From Galaxea fascicularis (Eukaryota > Cnidaria > Anthozoa > Scleractinia > Euphylliidae), in assembly GCA_948470475.1 (NCBI GenBank), contig OX419346.1, positions 18,003,004 through 18,067,003 of the forward strand: 64,000 nt of DNA. Direction: 5' to 3'. Below, piece after piece: positions 35,127 through 46,080 of this stretch; position 1 is the first letter of the stretch; every line of letters starts with the position of its first letter. The translations under genes were made by a program, and so were the position numbers. The notes under the pieces are model-generated. The model had not been told where the DNA came from. It did not search any database and worked only from the letters and a program-made list of their open reading frames with translations.

Positions 35127-37141
35127 AGCGGATGTACCTATACTGAGAAGACTCGGAAGTGTTTCATGCAGGTCAAAATAACATTGGGGCTGCGAAATTA
35201 GGTATGTTAGAAGTTTGTACAGGGGAGGGGGGGTCTGATATAAGGTGAAATTGAAGACTCGTAATCTAGTGTTCCACGTTAATGTTTTAATTTGAATGTC
35301 TGTAAGGGTAAAGTTACTGAACATTAAGTTGACAAGAAGCCAGTAAGTCCATGTTTATGCAAAACACATGAAAAGCGCCAGTAAGGTGAAAACACAAAGG
35401 AACCCAAATGCATCACTCTCCTTCGGGAAAATCTAAATCCGGATTTTGCGATCCGTCTTCAGGCTATCCGTCTTAAGATTTAATGTCTTTTCTTCTTTAT
35501 CTCAGAAAATTTGAAAATAGGATTTTTTTTCAGTTAATAAATTCGGATTTACAGAAAGGCGTTTCCGCTTGATGAATGGATTAGTGAGCAGCTGTAACAA
35601 ATAGCGGTCTTATTTTTTGTGCGCACATCTATTTAGAGCGTTGCCACTTGCCATTTTCCCGCACCTCCTCGCTAGCTATAGAAAGGAATTTGGCATGGGT
35701 TGAACAATATCTTGACGCATATAGGCAGATATTTTCAGCCTCTTATATTTGTAGCAAAGTACTAGGAAGAGAGGTTCATCGTTGCCACTCCTATTCTATA
35801 CTTCTCCTTCTCAGGGATTGTCAAGAAAGTATTCCTAGATCAGAGTGCGACCATTTAACCCAATCTCATAGGTCTGCTATATTTTGCTCTGCGGGTTGTC
35901 CCGCTAGCGACAACTCCCTGTTTGGATTCCTGTTTTTATCAGCTCCTGTTTTTATTTTATCATTTTCAGAAAACGGGGATCCAAGACATCCCCATCTTTC
36001 GGATTTCCCCAAACTAAACTCCCTAATTACTCATCAGGGGACCCTTTCTCGAAAGTCTTGGAAACTTTTCGGGTCCGAAAGGCCACTTGAAAAACTGCTA
36101 TAACCTTATTCTAAAAACATGGCTTTTTACTATGATTTCAAGACACGATCAATCTAGAGTCACATTGCTGCTACAGCATCATTTACCAACAGACACTCAA
36201 CCAACTTGCCAGATGGACCCAGGCCTCAAGCAGATGAGCGGGGATAACGTTTCCCCTCTGCTTTCAAAGTATGAACCATCAGGATTTCTTGAAATCGCAG
36301 CTAATACTGAGGGCTTATAGAACAATGTCAATGACGTTGAGGATGCACTGCTAATTCTGGAGTACAGTTACTCAAAGAATGACAGTTACTAATCATTTGA
36401 TTACTTTTCAAATTAGAGTTGGGATAATCAGACACCTGACTGGTACTCTGTTATGCCAGGATCCATAAGGGATACCGCCCTCCAATTTTGCCTCTTTCAT
36501 AACTTGACCATCCACAGTCCCAACCATAACGATAGCGAGATCCGTTTTATATGCATGGTATTTTACAGTCACACATCCCCAGAAGCGAATTTTTGGATTG
36601 ATTGAACGATCGAGGCGGGGTGTGGGACGTGTGAGGCTAGGCAATAGTATTATCATGGTAACACGCACTCTAAAAATAACCCAAAAATACGCAGTGACCA
36701 AGAGTAAGTGGTCATTCTCTGTGAATCCCACGGCTTTAAGCTTTGCAGGCTGGGTCGGCTACTCTAAAATTTGGTTTTACTACCGTGAGTTGACAATTGA
36801 CCGTACAGGGATTCTAAAAGTTGACGGCTTCATGGATTCTACTCGAGCTCACTTCTTGTTCTGTTAGACTATAAAGCAAAAACCACGCCATGCTGTTCAC
36901 TTCAGCAGACTGTATACGGCGAACAAGTCACCATCCAGTTCCCGGGGGGGGGGGTACTCTCCTATATAAGCTATACAGGTATGTGTAAAAGAAAACAAAA
37001 CTCGACCAAATAAACGTGACCTGCAAGAGAGGCATCCCATGTAAAGGCCGCGAGGAAAGAGGGGAAGGATTTCCCATCAAGCCTCGCCCTCCCTCAAGTG
37101 ATCTCCCGCGCGTAAAATTTCTCGTTTTGTGCAATCGAGGA
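35127..37141. other. Intergenic DNA upstream of MSRB3, with a possible repeat-borne TATA-like word
   Basis: Open frames at 35648-36103 and 36408-36731 do not resemble known families and the first lacks an ATG. A run of about ten Gs (36945-36954) is followed by TACTCTCCTATATAAGCTAT, which I know as a dispersed coral repeat. It contributes a TATA-like TATATAAG about 175 bp upstream of the MSRB3 ATG. Whether it acts as a promoter is not visible. Confidence 0.45.
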
Positions 37142-40100
37142 ATGAAATCAATCTCTCTTTGTAATTTATTTGTAGTATTTATGAGCGTTTTAATGGGCAG
37201 TGAAGGTAAGAATGCTAATTTATAGGCTACATTTGTTTATTATAACATAATCGACAGCACCATACATTTTACAGGCAGTTCTTTTGCTGAGAAATATGTC
37301 AAACTCTCCTAATTTTTTTGCACTGTCATGAACTGAATTATATTTCTCAAGACGTTAATTAGCTTTTTAAAATTTACATAGTACAATTGACCGTCTGATT
37401 TCAGTGTTGGATGCCTTTTACTCTGTCACATTGAAGATTTTGGGTAATCAATATTAATTTCCCAGAGAAATAGAAAAATAAAACTATTTTGATGCAGAGG
37501 GCAAAAATCTCTCCTTGAGTTACAAGCGTGACGCTAAGTAAGTATGTTGGATTTTTATTGGCTCAGTGTCACGTCGGCCAGACAGCCAACTTCTCTCCAT
37601 TTTGTGCTTTCTCAGCGATCCTGTTTGAAAATCTCAGCCAAACCGGACGTTGTTCGCTGTAAATTGAGGTCGTGAAACTGGTAAAATTATGCATGATGCG
37701 TCTTAATGAACTTCAGATGTAATTTAGAGTTAGACAAAGGTAATCTCAATTCAGTGCAGTCAGTGGGTATTCCCCTGGTTGTTATGTGACATCCAGTGAA
37801 CTCTCATGGGTATGCATCATGTTTCCTCTCTTTGCTGTTTCTTTTATTTGCACTGATCATCAGGGGTTTTATTTAGAAGCCGGCAACTGGCAAAATCAGC
37901 TGCCTATTTCATCATAATTTACCTCTTGCCACTGCCTACTTTGTCCAGTTTTTCACTCAAATGGTTAAATCATGTTGATCAGGTTTCCACCTACTTTAGT
38001 TAGCTCAGACAGTTATTCCAAAAAAGTATTGAAACCTCTGGATCATGGTACATCATTTGCTGCCTTCAAGATTTCCAAGCAGGTTGCTCTGTGCCTCATG
38101 AACCTCTCCCTGCCTTATAGGCCTTCTACCAACCTTTTTAAAGAAATCACTCCCCAAACTCATCATCAGTGATGGGTGTAAATAGGTCCAAGGGACCTTT
38201 AATTTTTTATGGGGTGGAGGGGGGGGGGGGGAGGCTGGTAGGGATTGGGGGAGTGTCATTTGTAAAATGTATGACCCTCCAGCTTACCAGTTTAAGTCAC
38301 ATAACACCCATCAAAAAGAATTTTTTTTGATCACCCCCTGTCCAAAATAAGTGACACCATCCATTTTCTTACTTTTTGTCTCGGAATTTTCCTAGGTCCC
38401 CCTTTTTCTTTGAGATTTTTTGGTCAACCCCCCTTAAAAGCCATTTTTTTGGCATGCCCCCCCCCCCAAATCCTACCCACTCTGCCCTCCTCCCATAAAA
38501 GTGTTGTTAATGTAAATGTGAAAAGATGGTTAATTGCCATTTTTATTTTTAGCTACCAAAGAAGATCAAGACCCTTACAAGGTTGTGTTTACTAAGAAGG
38601 AGCTGAAGGAGAGACTCACTCCACAAGAATACTATATCACGCAGGAAAAGGGGACTGAACGGTTTGTGATAAAAACTGCAATACAAAAACAACATTGCTA
38701 ATAACAGCAATATGCTATTTTCTGATTCTTAAAGTGCCCATAACCCCAAATATTTTTTTCGCTTAAATAAATCTTTGCACTTGTTCGAAACGCATTGTGG
38801 CATTTTTTTCCTTTGTTCAACAAATCTTGACTTTTAAGGCTTCTAAACTGAGCATCATTTGTTTCACGACCGAGTCAGAAGGGGCATGGGTCTATTCCCG
38901 ATTTGACGTCACAAACTGATTTGCATCGCATTAACTCTTTGTAAATATGCATGCAAAGTAGATTTTGACGTCAAATCGGGAATAGACCCATTCCCCTTCT
39001 GACTCGGTCGTGAAACAAACGATCCTTGGTTTTTCGTAAGTTTTGAAGCCTGTAAAAAGGCGGGAGTTATTAAAAATAGGAAAAAAAGGTCACTATGTGG
39101 TTCGAACAGGTGCAAAGATTCATTTTGGCGAAAAAATAATTTGGGGTCATAGGCACTTTAAAGTTAGGCTAATGTTTTCAAGTTTTGCCATATAATTATG
39201 CATCTTGGAAAATAACCTTTATATAATATACATTCTGATTCATTAGGAGGATTTGAGCAATTGAGGTAATACTGCAAGTAAATGTGGGCAAAATGCATAT
39301 AAAGGGGGTAACCATGACAACTTCTCATGAGTCTTCACCATGGAGAAGGAACTCCAAGTGGAGTTATAAGTGATTGGACAAGAAAGGATCCAATGAGGGG
39401 CAGCCATGGGCCAACCCTCCAAAAAATTCAGTCTCCAACTATTAAAAAAGCACTACCTTCTTGGCATTATTGCCAGGAAATGCTAACTCTGGTACGAGAG
39501 CAATAGGCAGTGGTCAAGCAACAGGCAAATACATATGCTAACAGTGGCAGTAAAGGCTGGTTTTCACTAGCGCATAAGCACAAGCATAAGCATAAACATG
39601 ACTGGAAGCAAAAAGAACAAATCTACTTATTTGTCATTACCCTGTTTTCACCAGTTATGTGCTTGACATAAAAAGCATAAGCGTGAGCAAAAGAAAAATG
39701 GAACAGTTCATTTTTTCTTGTGCTTATGCTTATGTCGAGCACATTGCTGGTGAAAACAGCATAAGACAAATAAGTGGGTTCGTCCTTCTGTTTCTGCTTC
39801 TGCTTATGCTTATAATGTCACTGCTGTTTTGATTTGCACTTTTACTTATGCTTATGATTGTGCTAGTGTTGACCAGCTTTAAAAGCTGAATGAAACTACA
39901 CTCACCAAACTAATCCACCTAGTTTGACTTTGCTGCATAAGTGATAATGAGAAGGCAAAAGTGGCAAAGCCACATGTCATGCAAACCGCAAGGGCAATCA
40001 GTGATGATCACTCAAATGTGCCTGCGCAAGGAGATTGCCAGATGGCCAATGAAAATCTCCCAGTTAATTATGATTATTGATAATCTCATAATTTAACAAG

Positions 40101-41794
40101 ATTTTTTTTATTTTGAAAATCAGAGCATTCACTGGTAAACTCACATATAACAAAGAAGAGGGTGTCTATAAATGTACTGTCTGTGGCAAGGTACTCTTCA
40201 AGTCTAACACCAAGTTTGACTCGGGGTCTGGGTGGCCATCATTTTGGGACACAGTTGATGGGGCAAGCATCAGGAAGATTACTGACACCTCACATGGAAT
40301 GGTTAGGGTTGAAGTGACTTGTTCTGATGTGAGTAGTAAATGTGCAAATGAAGGGTTTTGACCAAAAATATTATATTATATTTTAGTATAAATCTACAAG
40401 TTTTCTATCACGAATGCTGGTCTCTGATTGGCTATGCCACTGGCCATCTATTCCGTGATAGACAGTGAGTAGTGTTTGTCAACAAAATGGTAGCCTGCAA
40501 GCAAGCTCTCTCAAACTGCCCATGGTGTCAAAATTTGGCCAATCAGTGCAAACTGGAAATACCATATAAACATGTGAAAGACAAATTTTCCAGCCAACAG
40601 CGTTGCTAAAACATACTACAAAAAAGAAATGTTTTGGCCCAAAACCAAACCCCAAAAGTCCTTACGATTACTGCTGATGCTGCATAGTTTCATTCATTTG
40701 AAAGCACATCACTGAGATTCATGGAAATCCATTGCCACAGAGCATTTGTTTATTACATTGAACAAGAAAGGACACCAAGCAACAACTTTGGCACATGCAC
40801 TGCAAAAGACGGGAATTGTTGCGGAAAAATGCCTCACTTTCTGACAGAGTCTGCCTACTGTCTACTTTGGTACTGCCTACTTTAAAGTGTCTGTGGGGAG
40901 AATTTACTTATAAATAATTTACTTGTTTAGTTTTGAACAACTAGTAGATTTATACTAAAACAATTAGTTTACTCACTCTTGATTTCTTGCGCCCTTATCT
41001 GCTATCACATGATAGAAATTTTGAGCTCACAATCTACTTGTTAAATATTATTCAACTCACCAAACAATGGATGAGCTTGGGAGTAGTTAGAGCCACTTAG
41101 CCATCAGGAAGGGGCGGGGTATCCATGGCAACCCAGCCAGTCATCACCAAAGGTACTGTCACACAGAACCAGTCAGTGGAATACATGGTGTGGGAATGGT
41201 TTCTTTTCAGACATAAATTGAACTTTATTTTGTTTTAAATTATTTCCAGTGTGGAGCTCATCTAGGACATGTGTTTGATGATGGCCCAAGGCCAACAGGT
41301 CAGCGGTACTGTATTAACTCTGCCTCCCTCAAGTTCGACCCTTCAAAAGGCAAGTTTTGAACACTGGCTGTTTTCTGTGCATATACAGTTGCAGGCCAGT
41401 AGTCTTAAAAAAGGAATTAAAAATGTATATTTTGTGATTTAATTTCATCCTTTGTTTACAGTGCGACGCTCCTTCCCGTGGCCACCCAACAAACATTTTT
41501 ACAAGTTAGCCAATGAGGGTACGTGAATTTGATTGACAGACAGTCCTCCATTTGGTTGTTGTGTGTTGAAACTTTTTATGGAGGTGTGTCTGTCTATCAA
41601 ATTTGCGTAACTTGATCAGTGGCTAACTTGTAAAAATGTTTTTTGGTTGGCCATGGTGAGGCACGTCACACTGTAATTAGTTCTGTTTCTTTAATTTTTA
41701 ATGGCCATCCAGGAAATTCACGTTTCTTTGTACTGGTATTTAAATTTTCAAATTCCTTGTAGGTGCAAGTAAAGAAAACAAGAGTGAATTGTAG
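37142..41794 (+). CDS. MSRB3: Methionine-R-sulfoxide reductase B, secretory/ER type (MSRB3-like)
   Basis: Exons 37142-37205, 38553-38661, 40124-40328, 41250-41349 and 41763-41794 join in frame to 169 codons. Residues 1-21 form a signal peptide ([20 protein letters not shown]). The SelR/MsrB domain follows from about residue 30: [20 protein letters not shown], zinc ligands C75/C78 (KCTVC) and C124/C127 (TCSDC), [27 protein letters not shown] and NSASLKF. The catalytic residue is C147, a cysteine, so this is not a selenoprotein. The enzyme reduces methionine-R-sulfoxide in proteins. The last exon, joined through a GC-AG intron, ends in KSEL, resembling the KAEL ER-retention tail of human MSRB3A. 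Without that splice, translation stops at 41360 with SKGKF (162 residues). Introns 2-4 are full of MITEs. HMGA follows tail to tail. Confidence 0.92.
37861..37985. mobile_element. CAGGG-ended MITE, partial copy
   Basis: Starts CAGGGGTTTTATTTAGAAGC with the GCCGGC, CTGCCTATTTC and TGCCTACTTTG words of the family, but no clear right end. Lies in MSRB3 intron 1. Confidence 0.45.
38733..39157. mobile_element. 425-bp TTAA-flanked foldback MITE with paired CRE palindromes
   Basis: TTAA flanks both ends (38729-38732, 39158-39161). End sequences AGTGCCCATAACCCCAAAT and, read from the right, AGTGCCTATGACCCCAAAT match at 17 of 19. The inner arms pair over more than 50 bp (CGACCGAGTCAGAAGGGG with CCCCTTCTGACTCGGTCG, and GGGTCTATTCCCGATTTGAC with its complement). 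Each arm contains a full TGACGTCA (38904-38911, 38966-38973). Located in MSRB3 intron 2, 70 bp after exon 2. Confidence 0.85.
39552..39882. mobile_element. Foldback MITE, about 330 bp, GCATAAGC-rich
   Basis: Left arm AAGGCTGGTTTTCACTAGCG followed by CATAAGC repeats; right arm ends TGTGCTAGTGTTGACCAGCT. The arms are imperfectly complementary and the interior alternates CATAAGC and GCTTATG. I recognise the family as common in corals. MSRB3 intron 2. Confidence 0.65.
40381..40960. mobile_element. 580-bp element with perfect 17-bp terminal inverted repeats
   Basis: TTTTAGTATAAATCTAC (40381-40397) is perfectly inverted at 40944-40960. Inner sequence TTTTCTATCACGAATGCTGG and CTATCACATGATAGAAATTT give further inverted similarity. 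No coding capacity. MSRB3 intron 3, starting about 50 bp past the exon 3 donor. Confidence 0.65.
41349..41360 (+). other. MSRB3: GC-type 5' splice site, alternative stop of MSRB3
   Basis: Exon 4 ends AAAAG|GCAAGT, the strong consensus seen at GC-AG introns. Used as a donor, it joins in frame to 41763 (TTGTAG|GTGCAAGT) and gives the C-terminus [10 protein letters not shown]. Left unspliced, the same frame reads GKF and stops at 41358-41360. GC donors are weak and often alternatively used, so both forms are plausible. Confidence 0.6.
41459..41673. mobile_element. 215-bp Tc1/mariner-type MITE (TA duplication, CAGTG ends)
   Basis: CAGTGCGACG at the left and CGTCACACTG at the right, with TA directly outside both (41457-41458, 41674-41675). 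Arms pair over about 80 bp, including AACATTTTTACAAGTTAGCC and its complement. The CAGTG ends and TA target are those of Tc1/mariner elements. MSRB3 intron 4. Confidence 0.8.
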
Positions 41795-42340
41795 GAAGAC
41801 TGAGTTTTCAAATTCTGGTTGCTATGGCATGGTAACTAGCTATCATGTGATTATTTATCTAATGCAATGACCAATATTGTAATGTAATTATAATTAGAAT
41901 GATAGTTAACTTTTATTTAGATGCACTTTCAAATGTTTGGAGGTTCGGTAAGAATTGAGTGTTCATTTGCTTCAAATACTGTAAACATTCAGTTCATAAG
42001 GGCTCTGTTACTTGTGGATAACCAAATATAAATCAATTTAACAATTGAAAGTGGTTTAGCATTGCCCGTACTCTTATTGACACACAAGGCACAGCCCACA
42101 TCAAATTTGAGTACAGACAACAATAAACCGCATCTGATTTGTTTTTACCACCATATCAACATTAAAGAAAATGTTTATGTCAGAGCGTGAGCTGAAAAAG
42201 GAATTGCGTGACAAGTTGATGTGAGCAGCATTGTCTAAACTCTTATTGACAACAGCAAATTTAGCCAATGAGATTGCGAGATTACCAGCAATTGTGGTAA
42301 ATAGACTTATTGTAAATGTGTGCTGATATAATGTACTTTT

Positions 42341-42346
42341 AATAAA
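42341..42346 (+). terminator. Candidate MSRB3 polyadenylation signal
   Basis: AATAAA about 550 bp past the MSRB3 stop. Other A/T-rich variants lie nearby, including AATAAA at about 42654, so the true site is not fixed by sequence alone. Confidence 0.35.
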
Positions 42347-42986
42347 TTGTTCAAGATGATCAAGATGTGTTAGTAGAACTAGTCAATCAAATCAACGAGT
42401 GTTTTTCTCTGTGTTTTTCTGCTGATTTATTAGTTTGAACAGCAAATTTATCATGTAGCTTTGTGTCATCTGCATTTGTGATAAACAGTTTTGATGGAAT
42501 ATCTGTAAATGTAACATGATAAAAACGTTTACAAGTACATGCTTTGAACTTTGCCTGTGAGGTCTGTACATCCATTTGTAAAACCAAAGTACACATGTAC
42601 TGTAGACTGGCCAATTCTTATCAGTGAAACAGTTGTTACAGGTTAGTTTAAAAAATAAATCATGGTACGATTATCTGTCATTTTGTATCTCTTTACAACT
42701 TTTCAAGATTCAAGTGTCTGAAATATTTTTCCATTATTTTATTGTCAATGGTTTCAACATTTAGTCTAATGACAATACAACATCCAAATGGATTAATTGT
42801 GGATAACTCAGCTGTAAATAACACTTGATGTATCTTAACAAAACACGTCTCTGTGTTTTTCTTTCAATGCTTCAAAGCTATTTTACTTATTTTGACCATA
42901 AAGAGGCCTACAGAACTTTTATGAAAAGTACACTGTACATAGAAACTTTACAACATGAATGTTAAAATGATCCAGTAAATGACAAC

Positions 42987-43163
42987 CAGGGGTTTCAATA
43001 AGTTTTGAAATAGCCGTCTGAGCTTGCTAAAGTAAGCGGCGACCTGATTAATTTTTTAAAATCATTTTAGTGAAATCTAGACAAAGTAGGCGGCGGTGAG
43101 AGGTAAATTCGGACAAACTAGGCGGCGATTTTCGCCGGTTGCCGGCTTCTAATGAAATCCCTG
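42987..43163. mobile_element. CAGGG-ended MITE, copy 3 (177 bp)
   Basis: Starts CAGGGGTTTCAATAAG and ends CTTCTAATGAAATCCCTG, inverted with few mismatches. GACAAC lies directly before (42981-42986) and after (43164-43169), a perfect 6-bp target duplication. The interior has AAAGTAGGCGGCG and ACTAGGCGGCG words, counterparts of the CCTACTTT words in copy 2. Confidence 0.75.
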
Positions 43164-43373
43164 GACAACACTAGTGGAAAGAGGAAAAGAATGCTAATAA
43201 ATGACAAGATTGCAGTTGCTTTTTCTGTGCTTCAGCTCCACAGCTCCACTGGTTGTGTTTATCAAGCATTCATTCTAATTAAAATATGCCACCATTACTT
43301 TGACCAAGACCAACAGAGATTACCCACTCGATAGAGCACACTCCAGCTAGGTGAATAGCTATTGCATAATAAT

Positions 43374-43415
43374 AACAACAATAATAATAACTTTTTGAAA
43401 CATGGTACACACTTC

Positions 43416-43466
<51 letters not shown>

Positions 43467-43470
43467 TAAT
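43374..43470. repeat. (AAT)n microsatellite
   Basis: AAT units from 43374 with an interruption, then about 16 uninterrupted units at 43416-43467. It is the source of a polyisoleucine open frame on the minus strand, which is not a gene. Shorter GAT and CAT tracts follow at 43610-43650 and 43768-43788. Confidence 0.95.
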
Positions 43471-44839
43471 CTTCTGGGAACAGCCCACATCCTCATAAAG
43501 GTTCTGTCAGTCAAGTGAACTCTTTGGTACCTATGGCCCATGGTTTGGACCTGGTGCTTCAGAGATTAAACAAGCAAGCCAGGGATTACAAGTGACAATA
43601 ATACTACTACTACTACTAATGATAATGATGATGATGGTGATGATGATGATTAATAATACCAATTGAAACTTCTTATGAATTTAATTTGCATGAACAGCAC
43701 TTTTGGAAAGTTATCTTTGAAGTAATACTGCAAAACTACCGCAAATCATAAGATTTAAAGATGTTATCATCATCATCATCATCATCATAATACCAATACC
43801 AATAAAATTGTATTGTTATAATAAGTTGTGAATAATGGGATAATAATAATACTAATTATAATAATAGTAATTATTATGATAGCAATAAAATGGGCTAGTC
43901 ACCAATAATAAGAACATATTAAGCTTTTGATTAACTAATTTACATTAGAACAGAAGGGTTCGGAATGTTGGAGACCATGTCTCATTGATAGATCTGTGTC
44001 AGGTAACAATATTTGTCATTACCCACTAAGCACCTAATTGGTTGTTATAGGTTGTCTGTCAGTTAAAACAATCTATCAGTACAAACAGTCTTGTGACACT
44101 GTGTTTGCATGCTTGCATGTCAATATTCATAAGAATGAATGTCTTGTAATAAAACTGTTTGCAATTTGAGATGGATCATAAAAGGAATAACATTGTTGTG
44201 AACTAGTGGATGCCAACTGTGAATAAACCAACTCTTTTTGACTCTTTTAACTAACCAATACTGCAAGTTTACATTGCTTTTTGTTTGGGTGCAGACATCT
44301 CAATTGCATTTCCACAACGCATGCCACATAACAGACACCAGAATATGGGTATTCCAAAGAAAACAGGCCTGAATGCTGTTTAAGTTCTTCCTTTTTTAAA
44401 CACTTCAGTTTTAAATATTCCGTTAGCCCTTCAATTGGTTGAGAAAGTAGTGCATATTCACTTAAAGTAAATTAATGTATTTAAAAAAACTGAGTTGAAT
44501 TTAGCTTACTTAGTCAAAAGTACAAGTCTTCTCTAAAAAATAGACTCAAAGGAGCGACAATTTGGCTCCAACAGTAATGACAATTTTTACTTTCCTTAAA
44601 GCCACTAACAGTAAAACCTAATTTTTCTGTAATGCTTCTGTTGATCACTACCAGCACTTTTATGAGGACACATGTCAATATGAGTACTATGATTTCCTTC
44701 TCCTCTACGTAGTCAGACAATGAACTTGCAAAACAAGATCTGTTTCCAGCTGATTAATAATATTAATTCAAAGCTGTAGTGACTGAGTACATGTACCTCT
44801 GACTGATTAGAATATCGATTAGCAAATACTTGTACTTAA

Positions 44840-44941
44840 CCCTTTCCCTCCCGACAGTGCCAAATGGCACTTATAGATTTTACTCTGTCTAACACCAGAC
44901 GATTTTACTCGTCAGTGGAAAACCCCTTGGGAGTGAAAGGG
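44840..44941. mobile_element. 102-bp TTAA-flanked MITE with CCCTTTCCCTCCC ends
   Basis: TTAA|CCCTTTCCCTCCC at the left, GGGAGTGAAAGGG|TTAA at the right (TTAA at 44836-44839 and 44942-44945). The interior GTGCCAAATGGCACTTATAG is a known abundant coral repeat. The palindromic interior makes a compact hairpin. Confidence 0.8.
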
Positions 44942-44975
44942 TTAACAACATCTTCACCCAAAAACTATGTCCCCA

Positions 44976-45187
44976 TTAAACCCTTTAAACCTTAAGAGTG
45001 ATCGGAATTTAATTTCTCCTTGTAATTTCAATACTTTATAAAACAGGGTGGTCATGAGAATTAAGGTCAGGATCATAGTAGTTGAATTTGCTTGATATTT
45101 TAACAACTTCTCCCCACTACTTCTTTAGGAATTGTATCAAGGCAACAAGTGAGAATTTTAATTTTGATCTTGGGGTTTGAAGAGTTG
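44976..45187. mobile_element. TTAA-type MITE with CCCTTTAAAC ends, diverged
   Basis: TTAAACCCTTTAAACCTTAAG at the left and a decayed counterpart (GGGGTTTGAAGAGTTGA) at the right. The body AGAGTGATCGGAATTTAATT and GGTCATGAGAATTAAGG matches another TTAA family I recognise from corals. It starts only 30 bp from the 44840-44941 element. Confidence 0.6.
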
Positions 45188-46080
45188 AAGTGCCACGGTT
45201 TTCATGGGTGATACAACACAAGCATAACACAAAAACCAGAAATAAGAATAAAAGCTTGCACTTACATCTCATGTTAAACACCATTGTACATCCAGTTTAA
45301 AGTTTAAATCAATGAACACTCTTCAACCCAAGTTAAAACACCTCCCCATCCACAGGCACACACTCAAGCATAAAACGATTGTATGCATTATGATGACAAC
45401 AACTATTTGGAAGGTTTATATACAACAACAACAACTTGCAGTGCAAACAACTTTATAAATTATTTGCAATGCACATGCAACTTCTAGTGTAATATAACTA
45501 ACAACTTGTTAATATATCAAACAGAGATTCAGTAAATCTACTAATAAAACATGTGACAACGACAAGAATCTACTTTCATAAAACTTACTTGTATTCAAGA
45601 TAAGCTAAGAAATGTTTAGTATCAGCTTGCGGAATACTTCCCATTTTGTTTTGTTAAAGCTCTATATTATGTACGATTGATAAAATATTCTATACATTAT
45701 TTATTTTAATTGTGTTAAATTGTAAACAGCAGTGTGTTATTTGCAAGGATCTATGCTCAATGTCTATTAATAATATTATAATTATAATATGTGCATTGTA
45801 TGTGTAGTTGCAAAATCAAGTGACTAAGCAACTGTTATAACTTATGTTCTTTCATTACACAAATTTTTGAATATAAGGCACTTCAATCTGTCTAATTTTC
45901 AATTAGTCTACCTTCTGCAAGAAACACTACTGTAAGCAAGTCATCAATAATGGATGACTAACTTATCACTGGGATTATTATTCAATTTCTGAACTTGTAC
46001 TAGGTTCACTGCATGACAGTAATATTGGCTGAGAACTAAGTAAAGTTGACAATTCATTGTTCAAAGCTTTTGCTTCTTGA

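Larger units (their letters stand above)
41795..46080. other. Region between the converging MSRB3 and HMGA genes
   Basis: Contains both 3'UTRs, microsatellites and three MITEs (42987-43163, 44840-44941, 44976-45187). No open frame here has protein character. A candidate HMGA polyadenylation signal (AATAAA on the minus strand) is at 45705-45700, about 380 bp past the HMGA stop. Confidence 0.65.

Noticed and set aside
35648..36103. 151-codon plus-strand open frame upstream of MSRB3
   Set aside because: No ATG near its start, no recognisable domain and no splice evidence; compatible with chance.
36961..36968. TATATAAG as a MSRB3 TATA box
   Set aside because: It belongs to a dispersed G-run/TACTC repeat and its position relative to a start site is unknown; mentioned only as a possibility.
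43359..43541. Polyisoleucine open frame
   Set aside because: Translation of the AAT microsatellite.
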